Source: JANNPJ01 sp965200525 (GTDB taxonomy: Bacteria > Actinomycetota > Actinomycetes > Actinomycetales > Kineosporiaceae). Taken from it: a stretch of DNA of 64,000 nt. Below are positions 36,367-45,065 of the stretch, piece by piece (position 1 is the first letter of the stretch; the number at the start of each line of letters is the position of its first letter). The notes beneath the pieces were generated by a model. That model was given only the letters and a program-made list of their open reading frames with translations, made no database searches and was not told the origin of the DNA. The position numbers were made by a program, and so were the translations under genes. The stretch is taken from the NCBI GenBank assembly GCA_965200525.1, contig OZ241368.1:6882001-6946000 (forward strand), given 5' to 3'.

Positions 36367-38489
36367 CTCCCCCGACGCCCGGCCCGGCACCCGAACCGGT
36401 GCCGGGCCCGGCTCGGCCCCGGGCCGTAGTCGTCTACGCCGGAAGCATTTTCGCCATCGGTGCCGTCCTGCTGGTGGTGGTGCTGACCCGCCAGCTGCCC
36501 CGGATCCACTGGACCGCCCACTCGATCTGGGCCAGCTACCTGCTCACCGCCCTGCTGTTCGCGGGCGAATTGCGCCGGCTGCGGGTGGTTCGCAAGGACG
36601 GCGACACCGACCGGCTGACCGTCTCCTCGACCTTCGCCGTCGCCCTGGTGATGGTCGGCCCGCTCTCCCTGGCCCTGCTGGCGCAGGTGCTGGCCACCGC
36701 CCTGGACGACGTCCGCCGGCGCCGTCCGCCGCTGGTGATCGCCTTCAATCTCGGCCAGTACACGCTCACCCTGGTCGCGGTGCGGGTGGTCTACGCCCTG
36801 CCCCAGGGGCACAGCCTGCTCGGCCCGGAGCCGTCGCCCGGCTCGGTGGTGTTCTGGCCGGCGGTCGCCGCGGCCCTGACCTACTTCGTCGCCAACAACG
36901 TGGTCGTGGGCGGCGTGGTCGCCCTGGACAGCGGCCAGCCGCTGCGCGAGGTGCTCCGCGAGGACCTGCGGGTGCAGGGGCTGGACTCGGCCATCCTGCT
37001 CGGCCTGGCCCCGATCACCGCTCTGATCAGCGTTCACGAACCGGCCCTGGTGCCGCTGGTCGTCCTGCCGCTGCTCGGCGTCCAGCGCAATGCCTGGATC
37101 GCGGCCCAGCGCCAGCACGAGTCGCTGCACGACGGGCTCACCGGGCTGCCCAACCGCGCCCTGTTCCAGATCAAGGCCGAACAGGCCCTGGAGAAGGCCG
37201 CCGACACCGGCGGCCACTTCGCGATCATGCTGGTCGACCTGGACCACTTCAAGGAGGTCAACGACACCCTCGGGCACCACGTGGGCGACGACCTGCTGCG
37301 CGAGGTGGCGACCCGGATGACCCGGATCCTGCCGGACGGGCTGACCGTGGCCCGCCTCGGCGGGGACGAGTTCGCCATCGTGGTCCCCCGGATCAGCGGC
37401 GCCGACCAGATCACCGCCCTGGCCGGGAGCACGATGGCCCGGATCCGGGAACCACTGCTGGCCAACGGGATCCGGCTCGGCGTGCACGCCAGCGTCGGGT
37501 TTGTGATCTACCCCGAGCACGGCCGGACGATCGAGACCCTGCTGCAGCGGGCCGATGTCGCGCTCTACCGGGCCAAGGCCAACCGGGGCGAGGTTCAGGG
37601 CTACCGCACCGACCTCGACCCGCACTCGGTCCAGCGGCTCACCCTGCACGGCGACCTGCACGCCGTGATCGACGGGCCCGACCTGGAAATGGTCTACCAG
37701 CCCCAGGTCGACGCCGAGACCGGTCAACTGGTGGCGGTGGAGTCGCTGATGCGCTGGAACCACCCGTTCCACGGCCTGGTCTCGCCCGACATCTTCATCC
37801 CGATCGCCGAGAACAGCGGGCTGATCTCGGCCCTGACCCGGTTCTCGGTCGAGTCGTCGCTGCAGACCCTGAGCCTGCTGCGCCGGGCCCGCCCGGAACT
37901 GTCGGTGGCGGTGAACCTGTCGGCCCGGCTGCTGGCCGATCTGGAGCTGCCCCGTTGGCTCGGGGCCAGCCTCAGCGCCGCCGGCGTGCCGCCCGAGCTG
38001 CTGACCATCGAGGTCACCGAGAGCTCGATCACGGCCGACCCGGCCCGGGCCATGAGCGTGCTGGCCGACCTGCGCGACCTCGGGGTCCGGCTGGCCATCG
38101 ATGATTTCGGCACCGGGTACTCGTCCCTGTCGTACCTGATCCAGCTCCAGCCGGACGAGATCAAGATCGACAAATCGTTCGTCATGCAGATGCGCCGGGA
38201 CGAGTCGAGCGCCATCATCGTGCGCTCGACCATCGATCTGGCCCACGGCCTGGGGCTCAAGGTGGTGGCCGAAGGAGTCGAGGATCAAGCGACCTATGAC
38301 ATCCTCCGGGCCCTCGGCTGCGACCGCATGCAGGGCTTCCTGATCGCCAAGGCCATGTCGGTCGGGGCTCTGAGCGAATGGAGCGCGGCGGCGACCATGA
38401 ACCCGGACCCGAGCTGGATCAGCCACATTCCCGCCCAGGGAGCCGAGGTCGTCCCGCTGCGCCGGGCCGGGCGCGGCGGCCGGGCGTGA
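36360..38489 (+). CDS. Membrane GGDEF-EAL protein (c-di-GMP cyclase/phosphodiesterase)
   Basis: A 709-residue bifunctional candidate. The N-terminal 240 residues hold about six membrane helices (VVVYAGSIFAIGAVLLVVVL onward). The GGDEF domain starts at DGLTGLPNRALFQIKAEQ (about 258) and keeps an intact GGDEF (about 333). The EAL domain starts near 430; its ExLxR motif reads ESLMRW, and VNLSARLL, EVTESS, DDFGTGYSSL, KIDKSF, VVAEGVE and MQGF are all present, so both activities may be intact. No inhibitory RxxD is obvious before GGDEF. The GTG start overlaps micropeptide B and the stop overlaps the DUF5317 gene as GTGA. Confidence 0.9.
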   Translation: MVTPPTPGPAPEPVPGPARPRAVVVYAGSIFAIGAVLLVVVLTRQLPRIHWTAHSIWASYLLTALLFAGELRRLRVVRKDGDTDRLTVSSTFAVALVMVGPLSLALLAQVLATALDDVRRRRPPLVIAFNLGQYTLTLVAVRVVYALPQGHSLLGPEPSPGSVVFWPAVAAALTYFVANNVVVGGVVALDSGQPLREVLREDLRVQGLDSAILLGLAPITALISVHEPALVPLVVLPLLGVQRNAWIAAQRQHESLHDGLTGLPNRALFQIKAEQALEKAADTGGHFAIMLVDLDHFKEVNDTLGHHVGDDLLREVATRMTRILPDGLTVARLGGDEFAIVVPRISGADQITALAGSTMARIREPLLANGIRLGVHASVGFVIYPEHGRTIETLLQRADVALYRAKANRGEVQGYRTDLDPHSVQRLTLHGDLHAVIDGPDLEMVYQPQVDAETGQLVAVESLMRWNHPFHGLVSPDIFIPIAENSGLISALTRFSVESSLQTLSLLRRARPELSVAVNLSARLLADLELPRWLGASLSAAGVPPELLTIEVTESSITADPARAMSVLADLRDLGVRLAIDDFGTGYSSLSYLIQLQPDEIKIDKSFVMQMRRDESSAIIVRSTIDLAHGLGLKVVAEGVEDQATYDILRALGCDRMQGFLIAKAMSVGALSEWSAAATMNPDPSWISHIPAQGAEVVPLRRAGRGGRA

Positions 38490-39079
38490 TCATCCCGCTG
38501 GCGGCCCTGGTCGTCCTGCTGCTGCCCCTGGCGCTCGGCGGGGATCCGCGCCGGCTCGCCGGCGTGCGGTTGCACCACGTGGGTTGGGTGACCGCGGCCC
38601 TGGCCGTGCAGATCCTGATCGTCGAGATCCTCACCGGGCCGGACGAACTGCTTGATCTGGCCCACATCAGCACGTATGTCGTGGCCCTCTGGTTCGTCCT
38701 GGTCAACCGCCGGATCCCGGGGCTGCCGGTGATCGGGCTGGGGGCGATCCTCAACGGGGTCACGATCACGGTGAACGGTGGCACCCTGCCGGCCCGGGCG
38801 GGGGCGATGCGGGCGGCCGGGATCGACCCGGACACGACCGGTTTCGTGAACTCCGGCACTGTGGCCCACCCGCACCTGGCCTGGTTCGGCGACATCTTCG
38901 CAATCCCGACCCCGCTGCCCCTGGCCAACGTGTTCAGCATCGGCGACCTGCTGATCATCCTGGGTACCGGCTACGCCGCGGGGCGGATCATGGGCACCCG
39001 GTGGACGGCGCCCTGGTCACCGGTCGACGACGCGGTGACGCCGGACCCGGCCGAGGCGTCCGCGCCGTCGACCCGCTGA
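38486..39079 (+). CDS. DUF5317 family membrane protein
   Basis: 197 residues from GTG 38486, which overlaps the preceding stop as GTGA. Five hydrophobic helices: IIPLAALVVLLLPLALGG, WVTAALAVQILIVEIL, ISTYVVALWFVLVNRR, LPVIGLGAILNGVTITVNGG and IGDLLIILGTGYAAGR. The GALxNxxxIxVNGGxMP-like stretch (NGGTLPARAGAMRAAGI) is what I associate with DUF5317, a family of unknown function in actinobacteria and Firmicutes. Co-translation with a c-di-GMP enzyme suggests a linked envelope or signalling job. Confidence 0.75.
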   Translation: MIIPLAALVVLLLPLALGGDPRRLAGVRLHHVGWVTAALAVQILIVEILTGPDELLDLAHISTYVVALWFVLVNRRIPGLPVIGLGAILNGVTITVNGGTLPARAGAMRAAGIDPDTTGFVNSGTVAHPHLAWFGDIFAIPTPLPLANVFSIGDLLIILGTGYAAGRIMGTRWTAPWSPVDDAVTPDPAEASAPSTR

Positions 39080-39215
39080 CTCGTCTGAGCCCGGTCAGCT
39101 CCGGCTGAGTTCCGGCTTAGCCCAGAGCAGACGTCCGACCGGGCCGGATCGGCCCTCGGGCCGGGCGCTCCGGCCTACGGTGGTCGAGGACGATCCTCGA
39201 CCGAGACGAGCACCG

Positions 39216-40106
39216 ATGCCGCCCGCAGCCACCCCCGCCCCGATCACCGGAACCGCCGCCGGCGTGCCGTTCACCGCCCTGCCCCCGGCGGTCCTGCCCC
39301 CCGCCGGCCGACCCCCAACCGAGCCGGCGGCGTCCGCACCGCTCATCCTGACCTGGCACCTGATGGACGCCCCGAGCACGGACGCCGCGTTCGCCGCCGC
39401 CCTGCCGCTGGCCGGCGTCCCGGCCTGGCGGATCCACCTCGGCCTGCCCTGGTGCGGAGCCCGGTTCTGGGACGGCGGGCGGGAGGCGGCCGGCGCCGAC
39501 CCGATGATGAAGTACGTCGACCCGGTGGTCCGGCAGGCGGCCGGTGAGCTGCCGGCCGCCCTGGCCGTGCTGCGCGACCGGTTCTCGCTCGACGAAGGCC
39601 CGGTCGGCCTGGTCGGCGGCTCGCTCGGCGGCGCCGTGGCCCTGCACGTCCTGGCCGACAGCCCGCTCCCGGTCTCGGCCGTCGCCCTGGTCAACCCGGC
39701 GATCCGGGCCCGCTCGGTGGTCGCCCTGGTGAGCGAGCAGTCCGGCCGGTCCTATCCGTGGACGGCGCCGTCCGAGGAGGCTGCCGACCGGTTCGACTTC
39801 GTGGCCCGGGCCGGCGACCTCGCCGGCCGCACGCCGCTCCCGCCGTTGCTGATCGTCAGCGGCGAGCAGGACTTCCCCGGCTTCCGGGCCGACGCCGCCG
39901 ACCTGGTCGCGGCTCTGCGTCCGCTCTACCCGGACGCCGGCCAGGTCGCCCTGACCTCGGTGCCCGGGCTGGCCCACCCCCTGGCCGAGTACCCGGGTCT
40001 GGAACCGGCCCCGCAACAGCCCACCGCCCGCCGGGTCGACGAGGCGATGACCAGCTGGTTCACCCGGCACCTGCGGCCGGCAGCTCAGCCGGCCGGCAGC
40101 AGCTGA
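39216..40106 (+). CDS. Alpha/beta hydrolase family protein
   Basis: A 296-residue hydrolase from ATG 39216. After an Ala/Pro-rich N-terminus come LILTWHLMDAPS, the nucleophile elbow VGLVGGSLGGAVALHV (Ser in GGSLGG), the acid region LLIVSGEQDFPGF and the catalytic His in PGLAHPLAEYP. No signal peptide. It is probably an esterase or peptidase of the dienelactone-hydrolase-like group; the substrate is unknown. It overlaps the convergent acyltransferase gene at its 3' end by 22 bp, so it is not co-transcribed with it. Confidence 0.8.
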   Translation: MPPAATPAPITGTAAGVPFTALPPAVLPPAGRPPTEPAASAPLILTWHLMDAPSTDAAFAAALPLAGVPAWRIHLGLPWCGARFWDGGREAAGADPMMKYVDPVVRQAAGELPAALAVLRDRFSLDEGPVGLVGGSLGGAVALHVLADSPLPVSAVALVNPAIRARSVVALVSEQSGRSYPWTAPSEEAADRFDFVARAGDLAGRTPLPPLLIVSGEQDFPGFRADAADLVAALRPLYPDAGQVALTSVPGLAHPLAEYPGLEPAPQQPTARRVDEAMTSWFTRHLRPAAQPAGSS

Positions 40107-42274
40107 TCCAGGGCTCCCTGCGCGAACTGCTTCTTCCGCAGGCCCACCAGGGTGTCGTGCAGCAACGGGGCCAGGGTCCGGGCGTAGGTGGCGGTCAGGT
40201 GGTGCTCGTCCCGGTAGATCAGCACGTTCCCGATCACCGCCGGGCAGACCTTGGCCGGGCAGACGCCGGGCCGGGTCAGGTCCACGGTCACGCTGCGGGT
40301 CAGGCCGGTCGCGGCCGGCTGCAGGATGTGGGCGGTCCGCAACGCTTTACGGCGTAGCGTGCCGCACCGGTGCAGGGCCTTGCGGTGCTGCGACACGCAC
40401 TCGGCGACGTCCCGGCCCATCACCGGGGTCTCCCGCAGCGCGATCACCGGGATCCTGGTCTTGTTCAGCCCGGCCCAGGTGCGGTGGTAGCCGTCCACCA
40501 GAGCCTGGTGGTTGGCCGGCCCGGCCTGCACCTTGCCCTTGATCGACGTCACGTAGGGATAGAAGGCGCTGGTCACGACCAGGTCGGGCGGGTCGGCCCG
40601 GAGCCAGGCCCGGACGCCGTCGTTCCAGTCGGTGCACGAGGTGTAGGCCAGCTCGTGGCCGCGCGATCCTTTGACGATCTGCACGTCGGCGAACGGGCAG
40701 CCGGCCTTGGTCAGGGTGATCAGCCGCCAGTGCTGCTGCCCGGCCAGCACCTGCAGGGTCGGGCTCCACTGGGCGGCCCGGGAGTCGCCGATCAGGACCA
40801 CGGTGCCCGAGCCGCCGACGGTGTTCCCGAAGCGGCAGGGCCGCACGTCCGACTCGACGTAGTCGTCCTGGCACTTGCGGGCGTAGAGGTCGGGCAGGTC
40901 CTCGCGGGCGTGCAGCGGATCGGGCGTGATCGACGACGTGCCGAGCCGTGGGATCGCCGTCTGCGGGCTGGTCCGCAGGGCCGCCGCCCCCGGTCGCTGG
41001 GCCGCCGGAACAGCCTGGTAGCCGGGAACGGCCGACTGCAGGCCGAAGCCGGCCAGCAGTCCGATCGCGGTGCAGGCCGCCCCCAGGGTCAGCGCCCGCC
41101 ACGGCGCTCCGGACAGGAAACGGGCATGGTGCAGCGGGGACTCGACGAGCCGGTAGGTCAGGAGCGCCGGAACGGTCGAGGCGGCGACGACCAGCAGGCC
41201 GTGGATCGGGGTCAGGGTGTTCTCCCAGTGTGCGGTGGCGAGGACGATTAGCGGCCAGTGCCAGAGATAGAGCGAGTACGACAGGTCACCGATCCACTGC
41301 AGCGGGCGCAGGCCGAGCACCAGCGCGGCTCCGCCGGCCCCGGCGGCCGGCCCGGCCCCGATCACGGCCGCGGTGGCCAGGGTTGGGATCAGGGCCGCCG
41401 ACCCGGGCCAGGGCAGCGTGTCGGGCAGCCAGAGGGCGACGGCGATCAGGGTGAGCACCCCGGCCCCGGTGAGCGCCTGGGCGAGCCGCCGCCCCAGCGA
41501 CCGCAACCGGACCGCGACCAGGGCCACCACCGCGCCGACCCCGAGCTCCCAGGCCCGGGTCGTCGTCACGAAGTAGGCCGAGGGCGTCCCGGCCCCGAGG
41601 TGGATCGACCAGATCAGCGACGGAACAGCAATGGCCAGGACGCCGGCCAGCAGGGTCCGCCGCAACGGCCAGACCCGGCGGCGAGCCAGGGCGGCCATCA
41701 GCACGATCAGCACCGGCCAGATCACGTAGAACTGTTCCTCGACCGCGAGCGACCAGAAGTGCTGGACCGGGCTGGCCGCGTAGTTCTGGGCCAGGTAGTC
41801 CAGCGACTGGGAGGCCAGCCGCCAGTTGATCACGTAGAAGGCGGCCGCGACGATGTCGCCGGCGGTGACCGACCACCGCACCTGAGGCAGGAGCAGCACC
41901 GTGAGCACACTCACGGCCGCCAGCACCAGAGCGGTGGCCGGCAGCAGCCGGCGGGCCCGTCGGGCCCAGAACGACGGGAGCGACAGCCGGCCGGTCCGCT
42001 CCAGTTCGCGCACCATCAGGCCGGTGATCAGAAACCCGGAGATCACGAAGAACACGTCGACCCCGGCGAAACCGCCGGATACGAAAGGGATTCGCGCGTG
42101 ATAGAGCAGCACCATCAGCACCGCGACCGCCCGCAGGCCCTGGATGTCAGCGCGGGGCGCGCTCCGGCCCCGGCCGCCGGCGGTGATGGCGGCCTCCCCC
42201 GCCGGAATCCCCGCCCCGGGCCGGTTCGGCGGCCGGACGGCTTCCTGCACGGGGATGGGGTTCTCCGCTCTCAC
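40085..42274 (-). CDS. OafA-type membrane acyltransferase with SGNH domain
   Basis: A 729-residue enzyme that should acylate an envelope glycan. The acyltransferase-3 domain (residues about 45-400, ten helices) has IQGLRAVAVLMVLLYHARIP with the catalytic His, VDVFFVISGFLITGLM, RRARRLLPA and FWSLAVEEQFYVIWPVL. The C-terminal extracytoplasmic SGNH domain has the Ser in VVLIGDSRAAQWSP and the Asp/His pair in YRDEHHLT. This two-domain layout matches OafA/OatA and other SGNH-fused acyltransferases. GTG start at 42274. It lies next to a sulfotransferase, so both may decorate a surface polysaccharide or lipid. Confidence 0.9.
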   Translation of the reverse strand: MRAENPIPVQEAVRPPNRPGAGIPAGEAAITAGGRGRSAPRADIQGLRAVAVLMVLLYHARIPFVSGGFAGVDVFFVISGFLITGLMVRELERTGRLSLPSFWARRARRLLPATALVLAAVSVLTVLLLPQVRWSVTAGDIVAAAFYVINWRLASQSLDYLAQNYAASPVQHFWSLAVEEQFYVIWPVLIVLMAALARRRVWPLRRTLLAGVLAIAVPSLIWSIHLGAGTPSAYFVTTTRAWELGVGAVVALVAVRLRSLGRRLAQALTGAGVLTLIAVALWLPDTLPWPGSAALIPTLATAAVIGAGPAAGAGGAALVLGLRPLQWIGDLSYSLYLWHWPLIVLATAHWENTLTPIHGLLVVAASTVPALLTYRLVESPLHHARFLSGAPWRALTLGAACTAIGLLAGFGLQSAVPGYQAVPAAQRPGAAALRTSPQTAIPRLGTSSITPDPLHAREDLPDLYARKCQDDYVESDVRPCRFGNTVGGSGTVVLIGDSRAAQWSPTLQVLAGQQHWRLITLTKAGCPFADVQIVKGSRGHELAYTSCTDWNDGVRAWLRADPPDLVVTSAFYPYVTSIKGKVQAGPANHQALVDGYHRTWAGLNKTRIPVIALRETPVMGRDVAECVSQHRKALHRCGTLRRKALRTAHILQPAATGLTRSVTVDLTRPGVCPAKVCPAVIGNVLIYRDEHHLTATYARTLAPLLHDTLVGLRKKQFAQGALDQLLPAG

Positions 42275-42404
42275 TGCGCGATCTCAGGCTGACCACCGAT
42301 TTCTACCAGCCGGCCGGGCCGGCGGACGGGCCGGTCCCCGGTGCTCGCGCAGAGTTCCGGTCGCGTTGTCGAGATGTTCAGCCGGCTGCGGCAAACTCTT
42401 CCGG

Positions 42405-43370
42405 TCAGTCCGTTTTCGGTGGCCTGGTGTCGGCGAACTGGCCCCGCGACGTCGTCCCGAGCCAGTCCGAGAACGACCGGCCGGTGAGCTGACCGAGCAG
42501 GGCGTTGTCCTCCCGGTACGACTCGACCAGGCGCAGCCGCAACTGCGGCGCCAGCACCGGGCGGCGGCCGGCGCCGTGCTGCAACGCGGCCAGCAACGGC
42601 CGGCTGGCCTGGCGCCAGACCTGCGGCGGGGCCCAGGCCCCCAGAGCGGCCCCGGCCCGGACCACCCGGGCGATGGCCTCGGTCCGGGGCGAGGCGGCCA
42701 CGTAGGGGTGCGAGTTGGCCCGCTTCGCCCCGCCGATCAACCCCGAGGCCACGCCGAGAAAGCTGGAGACGGCATCCAGCGCCTCGACCGGGGTCTCGAC
42801 CAGGTCGCGGTAGCGCAGCACGTGCACCTGGTCGCGGCCGAACCGCTCGATCAGGTCGCGCACCTGCTCGCCGTACAGCCCGAGTCGGCGGTAGTGCCAG
42901 AACGGCGCCCAGCCCCGGGCCACCCGCTCGTCCTCGGCCGCCCAGGCGGCGGCGAAGTCGCTGATCGGTTCCAGCCCGTCGGAGCGCAGGTGCATCCAGT
43001 TCGAGTAGGCCCGGTCGATCGGGTCGCGCAGCACCACCAGCAGCTTGGCTTTCGGGACGTCGTCGTGGATCCGGCGCTGGGCGTCGCGGTCGTACAGGTA
43101 GAACGGCGTGCTCTCGCCGCGCAGCAGGCCGGCCGGGGCCGGCTCGAAGAGGTTCTCGTAATCCCCCCGGCGCCATACCCATTCCCGGGCGCTGTGGGCA
43201 TCGCCGGGGCCCCGCTGGCCGAACCCGCGCGGTGGTCGCCCGTCGCACAGGTAGAACTTGGGCTCCTTGACCGGCGACAGGTACAGCTGCGGGTGCTGGG
43301 CCAGGGCCGCGTGCAGCGCCGTGGTGCCCGCCTTCGGGGCTCCCATCAGGAAGAAGTCTGGCAACGCCAT
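42405..43370 (-). CDS. PAPS-dependent sulfotransferase
   Basis: A 321-residue sulfotransferase from ATG 43370 behind GGAGGG. The 5'-phosphosulfate loop is FLMGAPKAGTTALHAAL at the very N-terminus and the 3'-phosphate motif is LLVVLRDPIDRAYSNWMHL; YRDLVETP follows as in the family. It resembles the heparan-sulfate NDST-like and Stf-like bacterial enzymes acting on carbohydrates or glycolipids. There is no membrane segment. No PAPS synthesis genes are in the window. It lies downstream of a divergent winged-helix regulator gene and upstream of the acyltransferase. Confidence 0.88.
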   Translation of the reverse strand: MALPDFFLMGAPKAGTTALHAALAQHPQLYLSPVKEPKFYLCDGRPPRGFGQRGPGDAHSAREWVWRRGDYENLFEPAPAGLLRGESTPFYLYDRDAQRRIHDDVPKAKLLVVLRDPIDRAYSNWMHLRSDGLEPISDFAAAWAAEDERVARGWAPFWHYRRLGLYGEQVRDLIERFGRDQVHVLRYRDLVETPVEALDAVSSFLGVASGLIGGAKRANSHPYVAASPRTEAIARVVRAGAALGAWAPPQVWRQASRPLLAALQHGAGRRPVLAPQLRLRLVESYREDNALLGQLTGRSFSDWLGTTSRGQFADTRPPKTD

Positions 43371-43586
43371 CGGTACCCTCCACGGGTCGCACGGGCTGGA
43401 GTAATCTTGACTAATCCGATCGAGTAACTTGATACCACGTCCTGGGAGTGCTTCACTCAAGAGATGGACCCTCGCCGACCGGCCCTGGACCCGCACGGCG
43501 CCGTGCGTCATGACACCTACGACGATCGGTGTTGCTGACCGGTTCGGCATTTCGGCACCGTCCACACCGAAGCTCGGAGTCCCGCC

Positions 43587-44105
43587 ATGACCTCCCCCGC
43601 TCCCGACACCACCCGAATCCCCGGCCCGGTGCTGGTCGCCCTCGAGCATGAGGGATTCGACTTCGGGCGCCAAGTCGACCCGGACCGGGTGGCCCGGGCG
43701 GTCGAGGAGCTGCTGCTCGCCCTGGCCCCGACCCTGCACCCGCGGGTGCGGGTCCACGCCGTTCGGCCCGAGCCCGGCCGCGATCCCCGGCCCAGGCCCG
43801 GATCAGGCACGCTGACGGCGGTCCCGGACGACGACGGGCTGCACCTGGACCTCGACGGCCGCACCCTGACCGTGGACGGGCGGCCGGTGGCGCTCACCCG
43901 GCGCGAGTTCGACCTCCTGGCCTTTCTGCACCAGCGCCGGGGCACCGCGCTCAGCCGCCGCGAACTCATGACCTCGGTCTGGCAGAGCGGGTATCTGGAC
44001 GGCGACCGCACGGTCGACGTCCACGTACGGCGGGTCCGGATGAAGCTCGGCCGGCACGCCGATCGCCTCAGCACGCTGCGCGGTTTCGGCTACCGGCTGG
44101 ACTGA
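43587..44105 (+). CDS. Winged-helix (OmpR/PhoB-type) protein without a receiver domain
   Basis: 172 residues. The C-terminal 85 are a standard OmpR-type DNA-binding domain: RPVALTRREFDLLAFLHQRR, LSRRELMTSVWQ, RTVDVHVRRVRMKLGR and RGFGYRLD. The N-terminal part (LEHEGFDFGRQVDPDRVARA, then a Pro/Arg-rich linker) has none of the acidic pocket, Thr/Ser or Lys of a receiver domain, so it is not controlled by a typical histidine kinase. It is divergent from the sulfotransferase gene across a 216-bp AT-richer gap and may regulate it. Confidence 0.82.
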   Translation: MTSPAPDTTRIPGPVLVALEHEGFDFGRQVDPDRVARAVEELLLALAPTLHPRVRVHAVRPEPGRDPRPRPGSGTLTAVPDDDGLHLDLDGRTLTVDGRPVALTRREFDLLAFLHQRRGTALSRRELMTSVWQSGYLDGDRTVDVHVRRVRMKLGRHADRLSTLRGFGYRLD

Positions 44106-44135
44106 GCCGGACCCCAGGGCTCGGGCGTGACCGTC

Positions 44136-45065
44136 CTAGAAGTGGGCGTTGCGCGGCCGGGGCTGGCAGGTCGGGCAGTAGTGCGAGGAGCGGTTCATGA
44201 ACTGCTCGCGCCGGATCGGCGTCCCGCAGCGGAAGCAGGGCAGGCCAGCCCGGCCGTAGACCTGCAGCGAGCGCTCGAAGTAGCCGCTCTGCCCGTTCAC
44301 GTCGACGTAGAGGCTGTCGAAACTGGTGCCCCCCGCGGTCAGGGCGGCTCGCATCACGTCCTGCGCCGCCGCCAGCACCCGGTTCAGGGACGGCCGGTTC
44401 AGCGTCTCGGTCGGCCGGGCATAGTGCAGCCGGGCCCGCCAGAGCGCCTCGTCGGCGTAGATGTTGCCGATCCCGGAGATCAGGCCCTGGTCGAGCAGGG
44501 CTCGCTTCAGACCGGTCCGGCGCCGGTGCAGCCGGCCCGCGAACAGCTCGACGTCGAGGTGCGGATCGAGCGCGTCGCGGGCGATGTGGGCCACCGGAAG
44601 CGGGATCATCGCCTCGGCCGGCGGTGGATCGGGCCGGTCGGAGCCGCTCTGCCCGGCCGGCAGGCCGTCGGCCGTCTTCACCATGGCGACCACCGACAGC
44701 CCGCCGAACATGCGCTGATCGATGAACCGCAGCTCCCGGCCCTCCCCCCGGCCGCCCTCGAGCCCGATCCGAACCCGCAGGTGGGCCTCGGTCTCGGCCT
44801 CCGGCGGCTCCAGCACCAGCTGCCCGCTCATGCCCAGATGGGCCAGCAGTGCCTCACCGGATTCGAGACTGAGCCAGAGAAACTTGCCCCGCCGGACGAC
44901 GTCATGCACGCCGACGCCGAGCAACCGGCTGACGAAGTCGTCGGCGCCGGCCTCGTGCCGGCGGACCGATCGCGGGTGACGCACCTCGACGGCGGTGATC
45001 CGGCTGCCGGTCGTCCAGCGGGCCAGGCCGCGCCGGACGACCTCGACCTCGGGCAGTTCAGGCAC
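44136..45065 (-). CDS. mutM: Formamidopyrimidine-DNA glycosylase
   Basis: A 309-residue base-excision enzyme removing 8-oxoguanine. The catalytic N-terminus PELPEVEVVRRGLARW (Pro2/Glu3), the Lys in RRGKFLWLSLESG, the H2TH region LISGIGNIYADEALW and the C-terminal zinc finger CFRCGTPIRREQFMNRSSHY...CPTCQ are intact. An insertion of about 25 residues (ADGLPAGQSGSDRPDPPPAE) lies mid-protein. GTG 45065 directly follows the rnc stop. Confidence 0.96.
   Translation of the reverse strand: MPELPEVEVVRRGLARWTTGSRITAVEVRHPRSVRRHEAGADDFVSRLLGVGVHDVVRRGKFLWLSLESGEALLAHLGMSGQLVLEPPEAETEAHLRVRIGLEGGRGEGRELRFIDQRMFGGLSVVAMVKTADGLPAGQSGSDRPDPPPAEAMIPLPVAHIARDALDPHLDVELFAGRLHRRRTGLKRALLDQGLISGIGNIYADEALWRARLHYARPTETLNRPSLNRVLAAAQDVMRAALTAGGTSFDSLYVDVNGQSGYFERSLQVYGRAGLPCFRCGTPIRREQFMNRSSHYCPTCQPRPRNAHF

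Noticed and set aside
36294..38426. A long minus-strand frame opposite the GGDEF-EAL gene
   Set aside because: Shadow frame rich in His/Gln/Arg without recognisable domains; the plus-strand frame encodes clear catalytic motifs.
43371..43586. A clear sigma-70 promoter (TTGACT near 43408) for the winged-helix gene
   Set aside because: The hexamer 17 bases downstream (TGATAC) does not fit the -10 pattern and the leader would be about 150 nt; the region is probably regulatory but no exact site can be supported.
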